Notes: generated by a model not told the origin, from the sequence alone. Shown: positions 23,045 to 32,735, counted from the stretch's first letter. The stretch is DNA of 64,000 nt from Hyphomicrobiales bacterium (GCA_027487555.1 JAIYDI010000014.1:62001-126000), one strand, 5' to 3'. Translations and numbers: made by a program.

Positions 23045-24141
23045 CAGACAGCGACCTCGCTCGGTTCGGCCGTCGTGAAGGACAGCGGCTGGTGCTCCGC
23101 GGCCGCGGACCGGGGGGCACCCTTGGCGGCCGCCCGCGCTGCGAACCATTCCGCCTCGTCCGCGGGCGAGGTACCCATCAGCATCCGTGCGATCATCGGG
23201 GCGAACATCGCGCCGGTAGGACCGAGTCCTGCCATATACCGCGCGCGACCGCCGCGGGCGGTGCCGAAGACCGGCGCGCCGTCGCGGCTCACAAGGCTCT
23301 GGAAACGGGCTTCGGCAAGGCGCGGCAGCGCTGGGCCCGGGGGCAGGGACGCACCGATGCGTGCGCCTGCATCGGCCGGGTTGCCGTCGGCGAAGGCGAC
23401 GAGCCCGCCCTTGCCGAGATCGGCCAGCGTCACGCCGCGATCGGGGAAATAGACGATGCTGCCCTGCAGCGCGACACGTGGGCTTGCGGCGAGGATGGAG
23501 GTGCGCGGCACGAGCGTCAGCAGCCGGTCGCGCGCGTCCTCGGGCAAGAGTGTGGCAAGTGCGTCTTCGCCGGCGAGGATCGTATCGGCGGCTTCGGTGG
23601 TGAGCCCGCCGAAGGTGAGGCGGCATGAGCCATCGCGCTTCACCGAGACCACGGTCTCGCGCTGGTCGAGCAGGCGGACGCCGGCCTTCGCCAGCCAGTC
23701 GGCCAGTGCTGGGCCGAATCGCCCCGCGGAGAGCGCCTGCACATCGCGGATGCGGGTGCCGGCCATGGTGCGCTTGCCCGCCTCGCGCATCGGCTCGGCG
23801 GCAAAGCCGGCCAGGCGCGCCAGGTGGCGGAAATGCGAAAGCGCATCGGCGCCCTCGGCTGAATCGGCGAGCGCGACGAGATCGCGCCTTTCGACAAGGC
23901 CATTGCCGATGCTGCCCACCAGCTTCACTGTCTCGGTCGTGGCGCGCCCGAGCAGCGCCAGCGTAGCGGGCCGGGTAAGCGGCCAGAGGGAAAGATCGAT
24001 TGCGCGCGGCAGGCGATAGGTGCTCTGCGTCGGCGCGATCAGCACGATGCGCTTGCCATGCAGCAGGGCCAGCTGTCCGGCAATAAGGCCGGGCAGCGTG
24101 CCGGAGCCGATGACGGCCATGTCATAGGGAGCGTCGGCCAT
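23044..24141 (-). CDS. FAD-dependent oxidoreductase, DAO-like
   Basis: 365 residues with an N-terminal FAD-binding GxGxxG-type motif (MAVIGSGTLPGL) and a later C-terminal FAD segment (GARYMAGLGPTGAMFAP region). It is co-transcribed with the sarcosine-oxidase-like gene (ATGA overlap). The two may form one enzyme complex, for example an amino acid or opine dehydrogenase. No soxB/D/G-like genes are near, so it is not a complete heterotetrameric sarcosine oxidase. Confidence 0.7.
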   Translation of the reverse strand: MADAPYDMAVIGSGTLPGLIAGQLALLHGKRIVLIAPTQSTYRLPRAIDLSLWPLTRPATLALLGRATTETVKLVGSIGNGLVERRDLVALADSAEGADALSHFRHLARLAGFAAEPMREAGKRTMAGTRIRDVQALSAGRFGPALADWLAKAGVRLLDQRETVVSVKRDGSCRLTFGGLTTEAADTILAGEDALATLLPEDARDRLLTLVPRTSILAASPRVALQGSIVYFPDRGVTLADLGKGGLVAFADGNPADAGARIGASLPPGPALPRLAEARFQSLVSRDGAPVFGTARGGRARYMAGLGPTGAMFAPMIARMLMGTSPADEAEWFAARAAAKGAPRSAAAEHQPLSFTTAEPSEVAV

Positions 24142-24283
24142 TCCCGATCACATTGCCGACAACAAAACGGCAGATGCGGCAATCAGCCGTTGCCTGAATG
24201 CGATGACCCGCTGCAATTTGTGCACAAAAGGCTCTATAGATCGGGCCCGTTCGACCCCGCGACCCCCAGGCCGATCCCTGTCC

Positions 24284-25408
24284 ATGGTAATTTTCTGGTC
24301 TCTCGCCCTCGCCGTAACGGCCATCGCCTCAGCTGCACTCTATTATGCGGGTGCAGCGCGCGGGGTCAACGCGGGGCAATCCGATCTCGACAGTCCGGAA
24401 CGCCGGCATCTGAAGGCGCAACTCGCCGAAATCGAAGCAGATCGCGCGATAGGGCGCCTGGGCGACGAAGAAGCCATCGCTGCCCGGGCGGAACTGGCGC
24501 GTGAGGCACTCAAGCTCAAAAGTGAGTCGGGCAGCAAGGGTGGGGTCGAAGCCGGCGCGCGGCGCGCGGTGACATTGCTGTCGATCGCCGCGACGGCGAT
24601 TCTCGCGGGCCTCACCTATTCGGTTCTGGGCAGCCCTGACATGCCGGCCAGGCCGCTGGCGGAGCGCACCGAGGAGATCGCTGCCGAGAAGGCCACCGAG
24701 GGTCTGTCGCTCACCGATGCCGTGGCCAAGATCGAGGCGCAACTCGCGCAGACCCCCGACGATATCCGCGGCTGGACGGTGATCGCGCCGGCCTATATGC
24801 AACTGGGCCGCTATGCCGATGCCGAAAAGGCGTTGCGCAAGGTGATCGCCGCCGAGGGCCCGACTGCCGATCGCGAGACCGATCTGGGCGAAGCGCTGAT
24901 GATGGAAAAGGGCGGCGACGCCACGGGCGAGCCGATGGACCTGTTCAGGAGCGCCGCGGTGCGCGACCCGGCGCATGTGCGCTCGCGCTACTACATGGCG
25001 GGTGAACTGACGCGGATCGGCAGATTTGTCGAGGCGGAAGCCGCCTGGGCGAGCCTGCTGGCGCTGTCGAAGGGCGGCGAGGCCTGGGTCGCCAATGCCG
25101 AAGCCGGACTTGCCTTTGCGCGGAACAAGGGCGTCATGCCGACCGATCCGGCGACCGGCACGCCGGGCGGTAGCCTGCCGGACCAGTCGGCCATCGAGGG
25201 CATGGTCGAGGGTCTGTCGAGCCGCCTCGACACATCGGGCGGCACCATCGAGGAATGGACGCGTCTTGTACGCAGCCGTCTTGTCCTCGATCAAAAGGAT
25301 CTGGCGCAAAAGGCGTATGACGCGGCCCGGGCGGCTTTCCCCGATGCCTCGGTGCGTACCGAACTCGATGTCCTTGCCGCTGACAATGGATTGGTGGCCA
25401 CCAAATGA
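24284..25408 (+). CDS. ccmI: Cytochrome c maturation protein CcmI (CycH)
   Basis: 374 residues from the ATG at 24284. An N-terminal membrane helix (MVIFWSLALAVTAIASAALYY), a soluble loop with DSPERRHLKAQLAEIEADRAIGRLGDEEAI, a second helix near residues 90-115 and a TPR-like C-terminal domain (TVIAPAYMQLGRYADAEKALRKVI). It holds apocytochrome c for heme ligation with CcmF and CcmH. It overlaps ccmE by 4 nt. It diverges from the oxidoreductase operon on the other strand. Confidence 0.92.
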   Translation: MVIFWSLALAVTAIASAALYYAGAARGVNAGQSDLDSPERRHLKAQLAEIEADRAIGRLGDEEAIAARAELAREALKLKSESGSKGGVEAGARRAVTLLSIAATAILAGLTYSVLGSPDMPARPLAERTEEIAAEKATEGLSLTDAVAKIEAQLAQTPDDIRGWTVIAPAYMQLGRYADAEKALRKVIAAEGPTADRETDLGEALMMEKGGDATGEPMDLFRSAAVRDPAHVRSRYYMAGELTRIGRFVEAEAAWASLLALSKGGEAWVANAEAGLAFARNKGVMPTDPATGTPGGSLPDQSAIEGMVEGLSSRLDTSGGTIEEWTRLVRSRLVLDQKDLAQKAYDAARAAFPDASVRTELDVLAADNGLVATK

Positions 25409-25878
25409 CCCGCAAGCAGAAGCGTCTCGCAATCATCGGCGGCCTCGGTGCCGTGCTCGCCATCGCCGCAACGCTGATCTTCATAGCGCTGCGTGACCAG
25501 ATCGTGTTCTTCTACTCGCCGTCCGAGGTGAAGGAGAAGGCGATTGCGGTGGGCACCCCGATCCGCTTGGGTGGCCTCGTGAAGACCGACAGCTGGACCT
25601 GTACCGGCGGCACCTTCAACTTCGTCGTCACCGATGGAGCCAGCGAACTCTCCGCCCATTTCAAGGGCCTGCTGCCTGACCTGTTCCGCGAGGGGCAGGG
25701 CGTGGTGGTGGAAGGCGCCGTGGCGACCGACGGCACCTTTGCCGCCACCAACGTGCTCGCCAAGCACGACGAGAATTACATGCCGCGCGAAGTGGTGGAT
25801 GAGCTGAAGAAGCGCGGCGAATGGAACCGGCCGGAATCGACGGGTGCCGTCGGCAAGCCGCGTCCAGTCTGCACGTAA
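25405..25878 (+). CDS. ccmE: Heme chaperone CcmE
   Basis: 157 residues. An N-terminal membrane anchor and a beta-barrel OB domain; heme binds covalently to His121 in the conserved LAKHDENYMP motif. It receives heme from CcmABCD and hands it to CcmF. The ccmABCD genes are not in the window. It is translated from an ATG overlapping the ccmI stop. Confidence 0.95.
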   Translation: MTRKQKRLAIIGGLGAVLAIAATLIFIALRDQIVFFYSPSEVKEKAIAVGTPIRLGGLVKTDSWTCTGGTFNFVVTDGASELSAHFKGLLPDLFREGQGVVVEGAVATDGTFAATNVLAKHDENYMPREVVDELKKRGEWNRPESTGAVGKPRPVCT

Positions 25879-25893
25879 CGAGGAAGAGCGTCG

Positions 25894-27864
25894 ATGAGCA
25901 TCGAACTGGGCCATTTCGCACTGACGCTCGCCTTTGCCATTGCGGCGGTATCGGCCGTGCTCGGAGTGATGTTCTGGAAGCGCGCGGAAATGGTGGCCGG
26001 CTGGCTGCAGCAGGGTGCCGTCCTGCAGTTCCTGCTGGTCGCGGCAAGCTTCGGCGCGCTGATCCAGGCCTTCGTCACCTCGGACTACTCGCTGAAACTC
26101 GCCTATGATCACGCCAATTCGGCCCAGCCGCTGATCTACAAGATCACCGCCGTCTGGGGGAACCACGAAGGCTCGATGGTATTGTGGGTACTGATCCTCG
26201 TGATCATGGGCGCCGCCGTCGCAGCCTTTGGCCGCAACCTGCCCAAGGACCTGCTGTCACTCGTGCTGAGCCTCCAGAGCATGCTGACCGCGTCCTTCAT
26301 CGGCTTCACCCTGTTCACTTCCAACCCGTTCCTCCGCCTCTCGCCCGCTCCGTTCGAGGGGCAGGATCTGAACCCGGTGCTGCAGGATATCGGCCTCGCG
26401 ATCCATCCGCCGCTGCTCTATGTCGGCTATGTCGGCTTTTCGATCGCGTTCAGCTTTGCCATAGCCGCGCTGATCTCGGGCCGGATCGATGCGGCCTGGG
26501 CGCGCTGGGTCAGGCCGTGGGCGCTGGTCAGCTGGTGCTTCCTCACTCTCGGGATCGCCATGGGCTCCTATTGGGCCTATTACGAGCTCGGCTGGGGCGG
26601 CTGGTGGTTCTGGGACCCGGTCGAGAACGCGAGTTTCATGCCCTGGCTGTCGGGTACGGCGCTGCTGCATTCGGCGCTGGTGATGGAAAAGCGCAATGCG
26701 CTGAAGATCTGGACCATCTTCCTGTCGATCATCACCTTCTCGCTCAGCCTGCTCGGCACCTTCATGGTGCGCTCGGGCGTCTTGACCTCGGTCCACTCCT
26801 TCGCATCCGACCCGACGCGCGGCCTCGTGATCCTCTCGATGCTGGCCGTGTTCATCGGCGGCGCTTTCAGCCTGTTTGCGCTTCGGGTGAATTCGCTGCG
26901 CGCCGGCGGTCTCTTCGCGCCGATCAGCCGCGAAGGCGCGCTGATCCTCAACAACCTGTTCCTCGCGACGGCGACCGTCGCGGTGCTGGTGGGGACGCTT
27001 TACCCCTTGCTGCTCGAGGCCCTGACGGGCGACACCATCTCGGTGGGTGCGCCCTTCTTCAACATCACCTTCGGGGCGGTTATGGCGCCGCTGCTCGTGG
27101 TGCTGCCCTTCGGGCCGTTCCTTGCCTGGAAGCGGGGCGATTTCGTCGCCGTGGCACAGCGCCTCGCCGGTGCCGGCGCGCTGGCGCTATTCCTCACGAT
27201 TCTCGGCTTCGCGCTGTCGGGGGCGTCGATTTCGCTCGCGCCGCTCGGGCTGCTGCTCGGCTTCTGGGTAGCGTTCGGGGCTCTCGCCGAACTGGTCGAC
27301 CGGGCGAAGTTCTTCCGTACCGATGTGATGACCTCGCTGCGCCGTCTCGTCGGCCTGCCGCGGACGGCCTGGGCGACGGCATTGGCGCATTTCGGCGTGG
27401 GCGTGACGGTGCTCGGCATTGTTGCCGCCTCTGCGTGGCAGGCTGAGGTGATCACCACTGTCGATACGGGCCAGACGCTCACCATCAACAATTATGCCGT
27501 CACCTTCGACGGAAAGGATGTGGAGCAGGGGCCCAACTACGTGGCGCAACGCGGGCACTTCACTATTGCAAGCCCCGCCGAGCCGACACGCACCGCGATT
27601 GCCGAGCGGCGCACCTATACGCAATCGGGCATGCCGACGACGGAAGCCGATATCGAGACCTACGGCTTCTCGCAGCTCTATATCCAGCTGGGTGAGCCGG
27701 GGCCGGACGGCAAGACCGTCGTCCGGCTCTGGTACAAGCCCTATGTGACGCTGATCTGGCTCGGCTGCCTGGTGATGGCCGGCGCGGGCTTCCTGTCGCT
27801 AAGCTACCGGCGGCAGCGGGTGGGCGCGCCGCGCCCGGCCCAGGTAAGGGTGGCGGCGGAATGA
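25894..27864 (+). CDS. ccmF: Heme lyase subunit CcmF
   Basis: 656 residues, the normal length, with about 14-15 membrane helices. The tryptophan-rich WGGWWFWDPVENASFMPWL heme-handling motif and histidines such as in IHPPLLYVGYVGFSI are intact. Membrane core of the cytochrome c synthetase with CcmI and CcmH. Starts 15 nt after ccmE; overlaps ccmH by 4 nt. Confidence 0.95.
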   Translation: MSIELGHFALTLAFAIAAVSAVLGVMFWKRAEMVAGWLQQGAVLQFLLVAASFGALIQAFVTSDYSLKLAYDHANSAQPLIYKITAVWGNHEGSMVLWVLILVIMGAAVAAFGRNLPKDLLSLVLSLQSMLTASFIGFTLFTSNPFLRLSPAPFEGQDLNPVLQDIGLAIHPPLLYVGYVGFSIAFSFAIAALISGRIDAAWARWVRPWALVSWCFLTLGIAMGSYWAYYELGWGGWWFWDPVENASFMPWLSGTALLHSALVMEKRNALKIWTIFLSIITFSLSLLGTFMVRSGVLTSVHSFASDPTRGLVILSMLAVFIGGAFSLFALRVNSLRAGGLFAPISREGALILNNLFLATATVAVLVGTLYPLLLEALTGDTISVGAPFFNITFGAVMAPLLVVLPFGPFLAWKRGDFVAVAQRLAGAGALALFLTILGFALSGASISLAPLGLLLGFWVAFGALAELVDRAKFFRTDVMTSLRRLVGLPRTAWATALAHFGVGVTVLGIVAASAWQAEVITTVDTGQTLTINNYAVTFDGKDVEQGPNYVAQRGHFTIASPAEPTRTAIAERRTYTQSGMPTTEADIETYGFSQLYIQLGEPGPDGKTVVRLWYKPYVTLIWLGCLVMAGAGFLSLSYRRQRVGAPRPAQVRVAAE

Positions 27865-28328
27865 GGCTGCTGGCGGCACTGCTGCTCGTCGTGCTCAGCG
27901 TCCTGCCGGCGCTGGCCGTGCGCCCCGACGAGATGCTGGCCGACAAGGCGCTCGAGGCGCGGGCGCGCGCCATCTCGGCGGGCCTGCGCTGCCTCGTCTG
28001 CCAGAACCAGTCGATCGAAGATTCCGACGCCGATCTCGCCCGGGATCTTCGCGTCATCGTGCGCGAGCGGCTGACATCCGGCGATACAGACAAGCAGGCG
28101 GTGGACTACATCGTTGCCCGCTACGGTGAGTATGTGCTGCTGAACCCGGTAGTGGCGCCGCATACGCTGCTGCTCTGGTTCGCGACACCCGTTGTGCTGC
28201 TGGTGGGCGGTGCCGGCATAGCCTTCGCCGTCCGGCGGAAGAAAAGCGTCGCGGTGGTTGCCCCCATGGCGCTTTCAGCCGAGGAGCAGGCCGCACTCGA
28301 CGACCTCGAGCGCCCCTCGCGCCGCTGA
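27861..28328 (+). CDS. ccmH: Cytochrome c maturation thiol protein CcmH (CycL)
   Basis: 155 residues. Signal anchor at the N-terminus and the redox motif Cys44-Leu-Val-Cys47 in LRCLVCQNQSIEDSDADLARDLR, then a membrane helix near 105-123. It reduces the heme-binding cysteines of apocytochrome c. It closes the ccmIEFH operon; degP follows 162 nt later. Confidence 0.95.
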   Translation: MRLLAALLLVVLSVLPALAVRPDEMLADKALEARARAISAGLRCLVCQNQSIEDSDADLARDLRVIVRERLTSGDTDKQAVDYIVARYGEYVLLNPVVAPHTLLLWFATPVVLLVGGAGIAFAVRRKKSVAVVAPMALSAEEQAALDDLERPSRR

Positions 28329-28490
28329 GCATCCCCAGCTCGTTGGCGCCTGATCGCGGCGCCGTGAAAGGCGCTGGATTTCAGCAATATTGAGCAACAT
28401 TACCGATATTTAACGCCGGTGCCATGCTGACGAAAGGCGCTGCCCTTCATATCTCCAGCCCATCTAGAGAGCTCATTGAAGGAGAACAAT

Positions 28491-30038
28491 ATGCCCTCGA
28501 ATTTCAGTTCTTCGGCCCGCAAGTGGATTGGGGCATCGGCGCTCGCCATCATCGCGGGTTTCGGTGGCGGCTCTGCCTTTGTCGCGGCCACCGCACCCTC
28601 TCATGCACAGTCCGGTGCGGCGACCCTGGTCCCCGCGGCCCAGATTGCCGTACCGGCGGTGACCAATGCCCCGAGCTTCGCTGACCTCGTGGAGGCCGTG
28701 AAGCCGGCAGTGGTGTCGATTATTGTCGAAGGCGGCGGCAAGGATACGCATAACCTGCAAAAGGGCGGCAAGCAGTTCGAGTTCAACTTCCCGGATCTGC
28801 CCGACGACCATCCCTTCAAGGATTTCATGGACCAGTTCGGGCAGCAGTTCGGTGAGCGCGGCAATGGCCCCCAGTCGCCGCGCAAGTTCATGGCGGCGGG
28901 CTCGGGCTTCGTCATCTCGGCCGACGGTTACATCGTCACCAACAACCATGTCGTCGAGAATGCCGACAAGGTGACGGTGGTGTTCGACAATGGCGATGAA
29001 GCCTCCGCCAAGGTTATCGGCACCGACGAGAAAACTGACCTTGCGGTGGTCAAGATCGAGGGCAAGTCGGACCTGCCCTTCGTGAAGCTGGCTGACGTGG
29101 AACCGCGCGTCGGCGAGTGGGTCGTTGCCGTCGGCAACCCCTTTGGTCTCGGTGGTACGGTGACCGCAGGTATCGTGTCGGCGCGCGGCCGCGACATCCA
29201 GGGCTCGTCCTATGGCGATTTCCTGCAGATCGACGCGGCGGTGAACACCGGTAACTCCGGCGGCCCGGCCTTCAACCTTTCGGGTGAAGTGGTCGGCGTC
29301 AACGCCGCCATCTTCTCCCCCAATGGCGGCAATGTCGGCATCGCCTTCGCCATTCCGGCGAGCGTGGTCAAGCAGGTCACCGCACAGTTGATCGACTCCG
29401 GCACGGTGACCCGCGGGTTCCTCGGCGTCGGCATCCAGGATGTGGGCAAGGATATCGCCGAAAGCGTCGGTCTCGCCTCGGCCAAGGGTGCGCTCGTTAC
29501 CGAGCCGACCAAGGACAGCCCGGCCGACAAGGCCGGCATCAAGTCCGGTGACGTCATCACCAAGGTGGACGGCAAGGAAATCAATAACGCGCTCGACCTG
29601 AGCCGTACGATTGCCGGCAAGAACCCCGGCACCGAAGTCGACGTCATCGTGTGGCGAAACGGCAAGGAAGAGAGCGTCAAGGTCACCCTCGGCAAGCTCG
29701 ACGAGGCGAAGCTCGCTTCGAACGACAAGCCGGCCAAGGAAGAGCCGAAGTCGGCTGAGCCGGCCCCGACCAGCGTCGGCATCACCCTGGTGCCGAATGC
29801 CGATGGCCAGGGACTGCTGATCCAGAACGTTGAGCCGGATTCCGCCGCAGCAGAGCGTGGGCTTGGCGTGGGCGACACCATCCTGCAGGTCAACAACCAG
29901 GACGTGGCAAGCGTTGCCGACTTCGAAGCTGCCGTGAAGGCCGTGAAGGATGCCGGCCGCAACACCGCTCTCGTGAAGGCGCAGCGTGATGGCCAGACCC
30001 GTTTCATCGGGCTGCCGCTGGACGACGCGTCGAACTAA
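28491..30038 (+). CDS. degP: Periplasmic serine protease DegP/HtrA family
   Basis: 515 residues from the ATG at 28491 with AAGGAG upstream. Signal peptide, trypsin-like protease domain with the triad His153 (NNHVVENAD), Asp183 (DLAVVKI) and Ser256 (GNSGGPAF), then two PDZ domains (about 270-365 and 420-510). It degrades or refolds damaged envelope proteins. The N-terminal part has the glycine/glutamine-rich DedE-like stretch of the DegP group. It has its own terminator. Confidence 0.95.
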   Translation: MPSNFSSSARKWIGASALAIIAGFGGGSAFVAATAPSHAQSGAATLVPAAQIAVPAVTNAPSFADLVEAVKPAVVSIIVEGGGKDTHNLQKGGKQFEFNFPDLPDDHPFKDFMDQFGQQFGERGNGPQSPRKFMAAGSGFVISADGYIVTNNHVVENADKVTVVFDNGDEASAKVIGTDEKTDLAVVKIEGKSDLPFVKLADVEPRVGEWVVAVGNPFGLGGTVTAGIVSARGRDIQGSSYGDFLQIDAAVNTGNSGGPAFNLSGEVVGVNAAIFSPNGGNVGIAFAIPASVVKQVTAQLIDSGTVTRGFLGVGIQDVGKDIAESVGLASAKGALVTEPTKDSPADKAGIKSGDVITKVDGKEINNALDLSRTIAGKNPGTEVDVIVWRNGKEESVKVTLGKLDEAKLASNDKPAKEEPKSAEPAPTSVGITLVPNADGQGLLIQNVEPDSAAAERGLGVGDTILQVNNQDVASVADFEAAVKAVKDAGRNTALVKAQRDGQTRFIGLPLDDASN

Positions 30039-30047
30039 GTGCACGCC

Positions 30048-30081
30048 ACGGCACCGCGGGTCCTCTCGCGGTGCCGTTTCT
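30048..30081 (+). terminator. Rho-independent terminator after degP
   Basis: Perfect 11-bp stem (30048-30058 with 30067-30077, ACGGCACCGCG), 8-nt loop and a following TTTCTT tract. It lies 10 nt after the degP stop. Confidence 0.9.
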
Positions 30082-30155
30082 TGAATGGTGAATGGTGTCG
30101 TGTGACGGGCAGCCGGGCGTGGTTGTTCAAGAGTTGGCTGTCCATTCACCACTCA
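30082..30155. repeat. Extragenic inverted repeat upstream of a response regulator
   Basis: Arms TGAATGGTGAATGG (30082-30095) and CCATTCACCACTCA (30142-30155) match at 13 of 14 positions. The element lies between the degP terminator and the regulator gene and could form a stem with a 46-nt loop. Similar AT-rich inverted repeats occur in rhizobial intergenic regions. Its role is unknown. Confidence 0.6.
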
Positions 30156-30188
30156 CTATTCACAACTCTCTCGCTCGGGGCAGGCGAC

Positions 30189-30860
30189 ATGAAGATCCTC
30201 TTGATTGAAGACGACCGCGAGGCGGCGAGCTACCTGATCCAGGCGCTGGACGAGGCTGGGCACGTTACCCACCACGCGAGCGACGGCGAGACCGGTTACG
30301 CCATGGCCTCGAGCATGGACTATGATGTCCTGATCGTTGACCGCATGCTGCCGCGCCGAGATGGCCTCTCCATCGTCGAAAGCCTCCGCGCCGAGGACGA
30401 CCGGACCCCGGTTCTCATCCTTTCCGCGCTGGGCGAGGTCGACGACCGGGTGACGGGCCTCCGCGCGGGTGGCGACGATTATCTCGTGAAGCCCTATGCC
30501 TTTACCGAGCTGCTCGCCCGCATCGAGGTTCTGGCGCGGCGCGCCAGCCCCGCCGAAGCGGCGACCAGCTTTGCTGTCGGGGACCTGCTGCTCGACAGGC
30601 TGAGCCGCAAGGTCGAGCGCGACGGCGAGGCGATCCTGCTGCAGCCGCGCGAGTTCCGCCTGCTCGAATACCTGATGAAGAATGCCGGCAAGGTGGTCAC
30701 CCGCACCATGCTGCTCGAGAATGTCTGGGACTATCACTTCGACCCGCAGACCAATGTCATCGACGTGCATATGTCGCGGCTGCGCGCCAAGATCGACAAG
30801 GGCTATGCCAACCCGCTGCTGCACACGATCCGTGGCGCCGGCTATATGATCCGGGAGTAG
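30189..30860 (+). CDS. OmpR-family response regulator
   Basis: 223 residues. Receiver with acidic pocket (EDD) and Asp51 in VDRMLP, KPY lysine, then a winged-helix domain with QPREFRLLEYLMKNAGKVVTRTMLLENVWDYHFDPQTNVIDVHMSRLRAKID. The kinase gene follows 3 nt later. Together with degP and glnE this matches a conserved rhizobial order. Confidence 0.93.
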   Translation: MKILLIEDDREAASYLIQALDEAGHVTHHASDGETGYAMASSMDYDVLIVDRMLPRRDGLSIVESLRAEDDRTPVLILSALGEVDDRVTGLRAGGDDYLVKPYAFTELLARIEVLARRASPAEAATSFAVGDLLLDRLSRKVERDGEAILLQPREFRLLEYLMKNAGKVVTRTMLLENVWDYHFDPQTNVIDVHMSRLRAKIDKGYANPLLHTIRGAGYMIRE

Positions 30861-30863
30861 CGG

Positions 30864-32279
30864 ATGCGCCGGCTCGCCGTTCTCTGGCGCACGACGACAG
30901 TGCGCCTTACGGCGCTGTTCATGCTGTTTTTCGTCGTATTCGCCGTGCTGCTGCTGGGGGTGATCTTCTGGCAGTCAACAGTTCAGCTGCAACGCCAGCA
31001 GACCGAGGCCATCGACAAGGAGAGCGCGCAGCTGCAGCGGCTCGACCGCAATAATGGCTTCCGCGCGACCATTCTCGCCGTGCAGCGCCTCGCCGCCATG
31101 CCGGGGCCCGGCATCTATTATCTGGCCGACCCGACCGGGCAGGTCATTGTCGGCAATGTCTCGGATCTGCCCGCCGAAATCCTCTCCGACCCGGGCACCT
31201 ACAGCTTCAACTACGACCGGCAGCGGCCGTTCAGCGACGACGAGGCTGCCGATGGCCCGCCGCGCGGCATGGCCATGGTGCGCTCCGCCAAGCTCGAGTC
31301 CGGCCTTATCCTCGTAGTTGGCCGCGACGTGCTCGAACGGCGCGGTTTCTCGGCGCTGATCTTCCAGTGGTTCCTTTTCGGCGCCATCGGCATCCTGGTG
31401 TTCTCGATGGCTGCGGGCCTGTTCACTGCCGTGCGGGTGCTTCGGCGCGTCGATTCCATCACCTCGACCTCGCGCAAGATCATGTCCGGCTCCTTGTCCG
31501 AGCGCGTGCCCGTGACCCGGCGCAACGATGAATTCGACGGCCTCGCGACCAACCTCAACCAGATGCTCGACCGCATCGAGCAATTGATGCTGGGGCTGAA
31601 GGAGGTCACCGACAATGTCGCGCATGACCTGAAGACGCCGCTGACGCGGCTGCGCAACCGCGCCGAGGCAGCGCTGCGCGAGGGCGGCCACGAGCGCGAG
31701 GCTTTGGAACAGACGATCGAGGAGAGCGACCGGCTGATCAAGACCTTCAACGCGCTGCTGCTCATCGCCCGCGCCGAGGCCGGCACGCCGACAGGCGCCA
31801 TGTCGAGGCTCGATCTGAGCGCCGTGGTTGCCGATGTGGCCGAACTCTATGGGCCGCTGGCGGAGGACGAGGGACTGCAACTGGTGACCGATGTCGCGCC
31901 CGATGTGACCGTGGAGGCAAACCGCGAACTGATCGGTCAGGCGCTCGTCAACCTCGTCGAGAATGCGCTGAAATACTACGAGCCGGTTCCCGGTGTGCCA
32001 GGACGGATAGCCGTCGGGCTCAGGCGGGATGGCACCCGCGTGCTGGTCGAGGTCGCCGACACGGGCAAGGGGATCCCGGCAGAAGACCGGAAGCGCGTCA
32101 TGGAGCGGTTCGTAAGGCTTGAGAAGAGCCGCACCGCTCCAGGGTCGGGTCTCGGGCTGTCGCTGGTGGCGGCTGTGGCGCGGCTGCACCGTGGCGAGCT
32201 CAGGATCGAGGACAACGCCCCCGGCGTTCGGGCGGTCATCGACCTGCCGGCAGCACAGATCACATCACGTTCCAACTGA
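30864..32279 (+). CDS. Sensor histidine kinase, partner of the regulator
   Basis: 471 residues with membrane segments at about 15-36 and 168-190, a periplasmic loop, HAMP, phosphoacceptor His254 in NVAHDLKTPLTRL, and an HATPase domain with N box NLVENALKYY, DTGKGIP and GSGLGLSLV. Co-transcribed with the regulator. EnvZ-like architecture; the signal is unknown. Confidence 0.93.
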   Translation: MRRLAVLWRTTTVRLTALFMLFFVVFAVLLLGVIFWQSTVQLQRQQTEAIDKESAQLQRLDRNNGFRATILAVQRLAAMPGPGIYYLADPTGQVIVGNVSDLPAEILSDPGTYSFNYDRQRPFSDDEAADGPPRGMAMVRSAKLESGLILVVGRDVLERRGFSALIFQWFLFGAIGILVFSMAAGLFTAVRVLRRVDSITSTSRKIMSGSLSERVPVTRRNDEFDGLATNLNQMLDRIEQLMLGLKEVTDNVAHDLKTPLTRLRNRAEAALREGGHEREALEQTIEESDRLIKTFNALLLIARAEAGTPTGAMSRLDLSAVVADVAELYGPLAEDEGLQLVTDVAPDVTVEANRELIGQALVNLVENALKYYEPVPGVPGRIAVGLRRDGTRVLVEVADTGKGIPAEDRKRVMERFVRLEKSRTAPGSGLGLSLVAAVARLHRGELRIEDNAPGVRAVIDLPAAQITSRSN

Positions 32280-32438
32280 ACGGCAAAGGTGACTTGTGTC
32301 GGTGTTTCGTAGCGCTCCATGAGCCCGGGAAAGTTGCCCCTGGTACCGGAGGAGTTCCAGACGCGCCAGCGCCGACTTTGTTCAAATTGCCGGCTTTTCG
32401 GTAGCGCTTCGCCACAGGATGGCGTGCCACGAGGGGGC

Positions 32439-32675
32439 ATGACCACCTTCATCGTGCACCTTCCCGCCAAGGACTTGCCACGTCTCGACATGTTCGAGAG
32501 AGGCACGGTAATGCCCGTATCGACCCCCGAGGTCGTGGCGCTGAGGCCCGGCAGAGCGGTACGCGTGGTCAAGACCACCTTCCGCACTGTCAGCCGCATG
32601 GCGGTCATGTTTCCCGAGTGGGAGTTCCAGGCCCTGGCGGGGGATGGCAAGCGGCAGCCCGAGGCCGGCGCCTGA
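32439..32675 (+). CDS. Small hypothetical protein
   Basis: 78 residues from an ATG at 32439 preceded by GAGGGGG. Sequence pattern: TTFIVHLPAKDLPRLDMFERGTVMPV, VVALRPGRAVRVVKTTFRTVSRMAVMFPEWEFQAL, and a charged tail. No family recognised. It has a fairly protein-like composition, but the frame is short and overlapped by an opposite-strand open frame, so it may be spurious. It lies 160 nt after the kinase gene and 60 nt before a VOC gene. Confidence 0.45.
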   Translation: MTTFIVHLPAKDLPRLDMFERGTVMPVSTPEVVALRPGRAVRVVKTTFRTVSRMAVMFPEWEFQALAGDGKRQPEAGA

Positions 32676-32735
32676 GTCCGGCTTGACGCCGCTCACGCGC
32701 TGTCGGACATTCCGCCACAGCACCTAGGGGACCAA

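Noticed and set aside
24211-24241. Promoter upstream of ccmI (CTGCAA ... TATAGA)
   Set aside because: The -10 is plausible, but the -35 matches only 3 of 6 positions; too weak to list.
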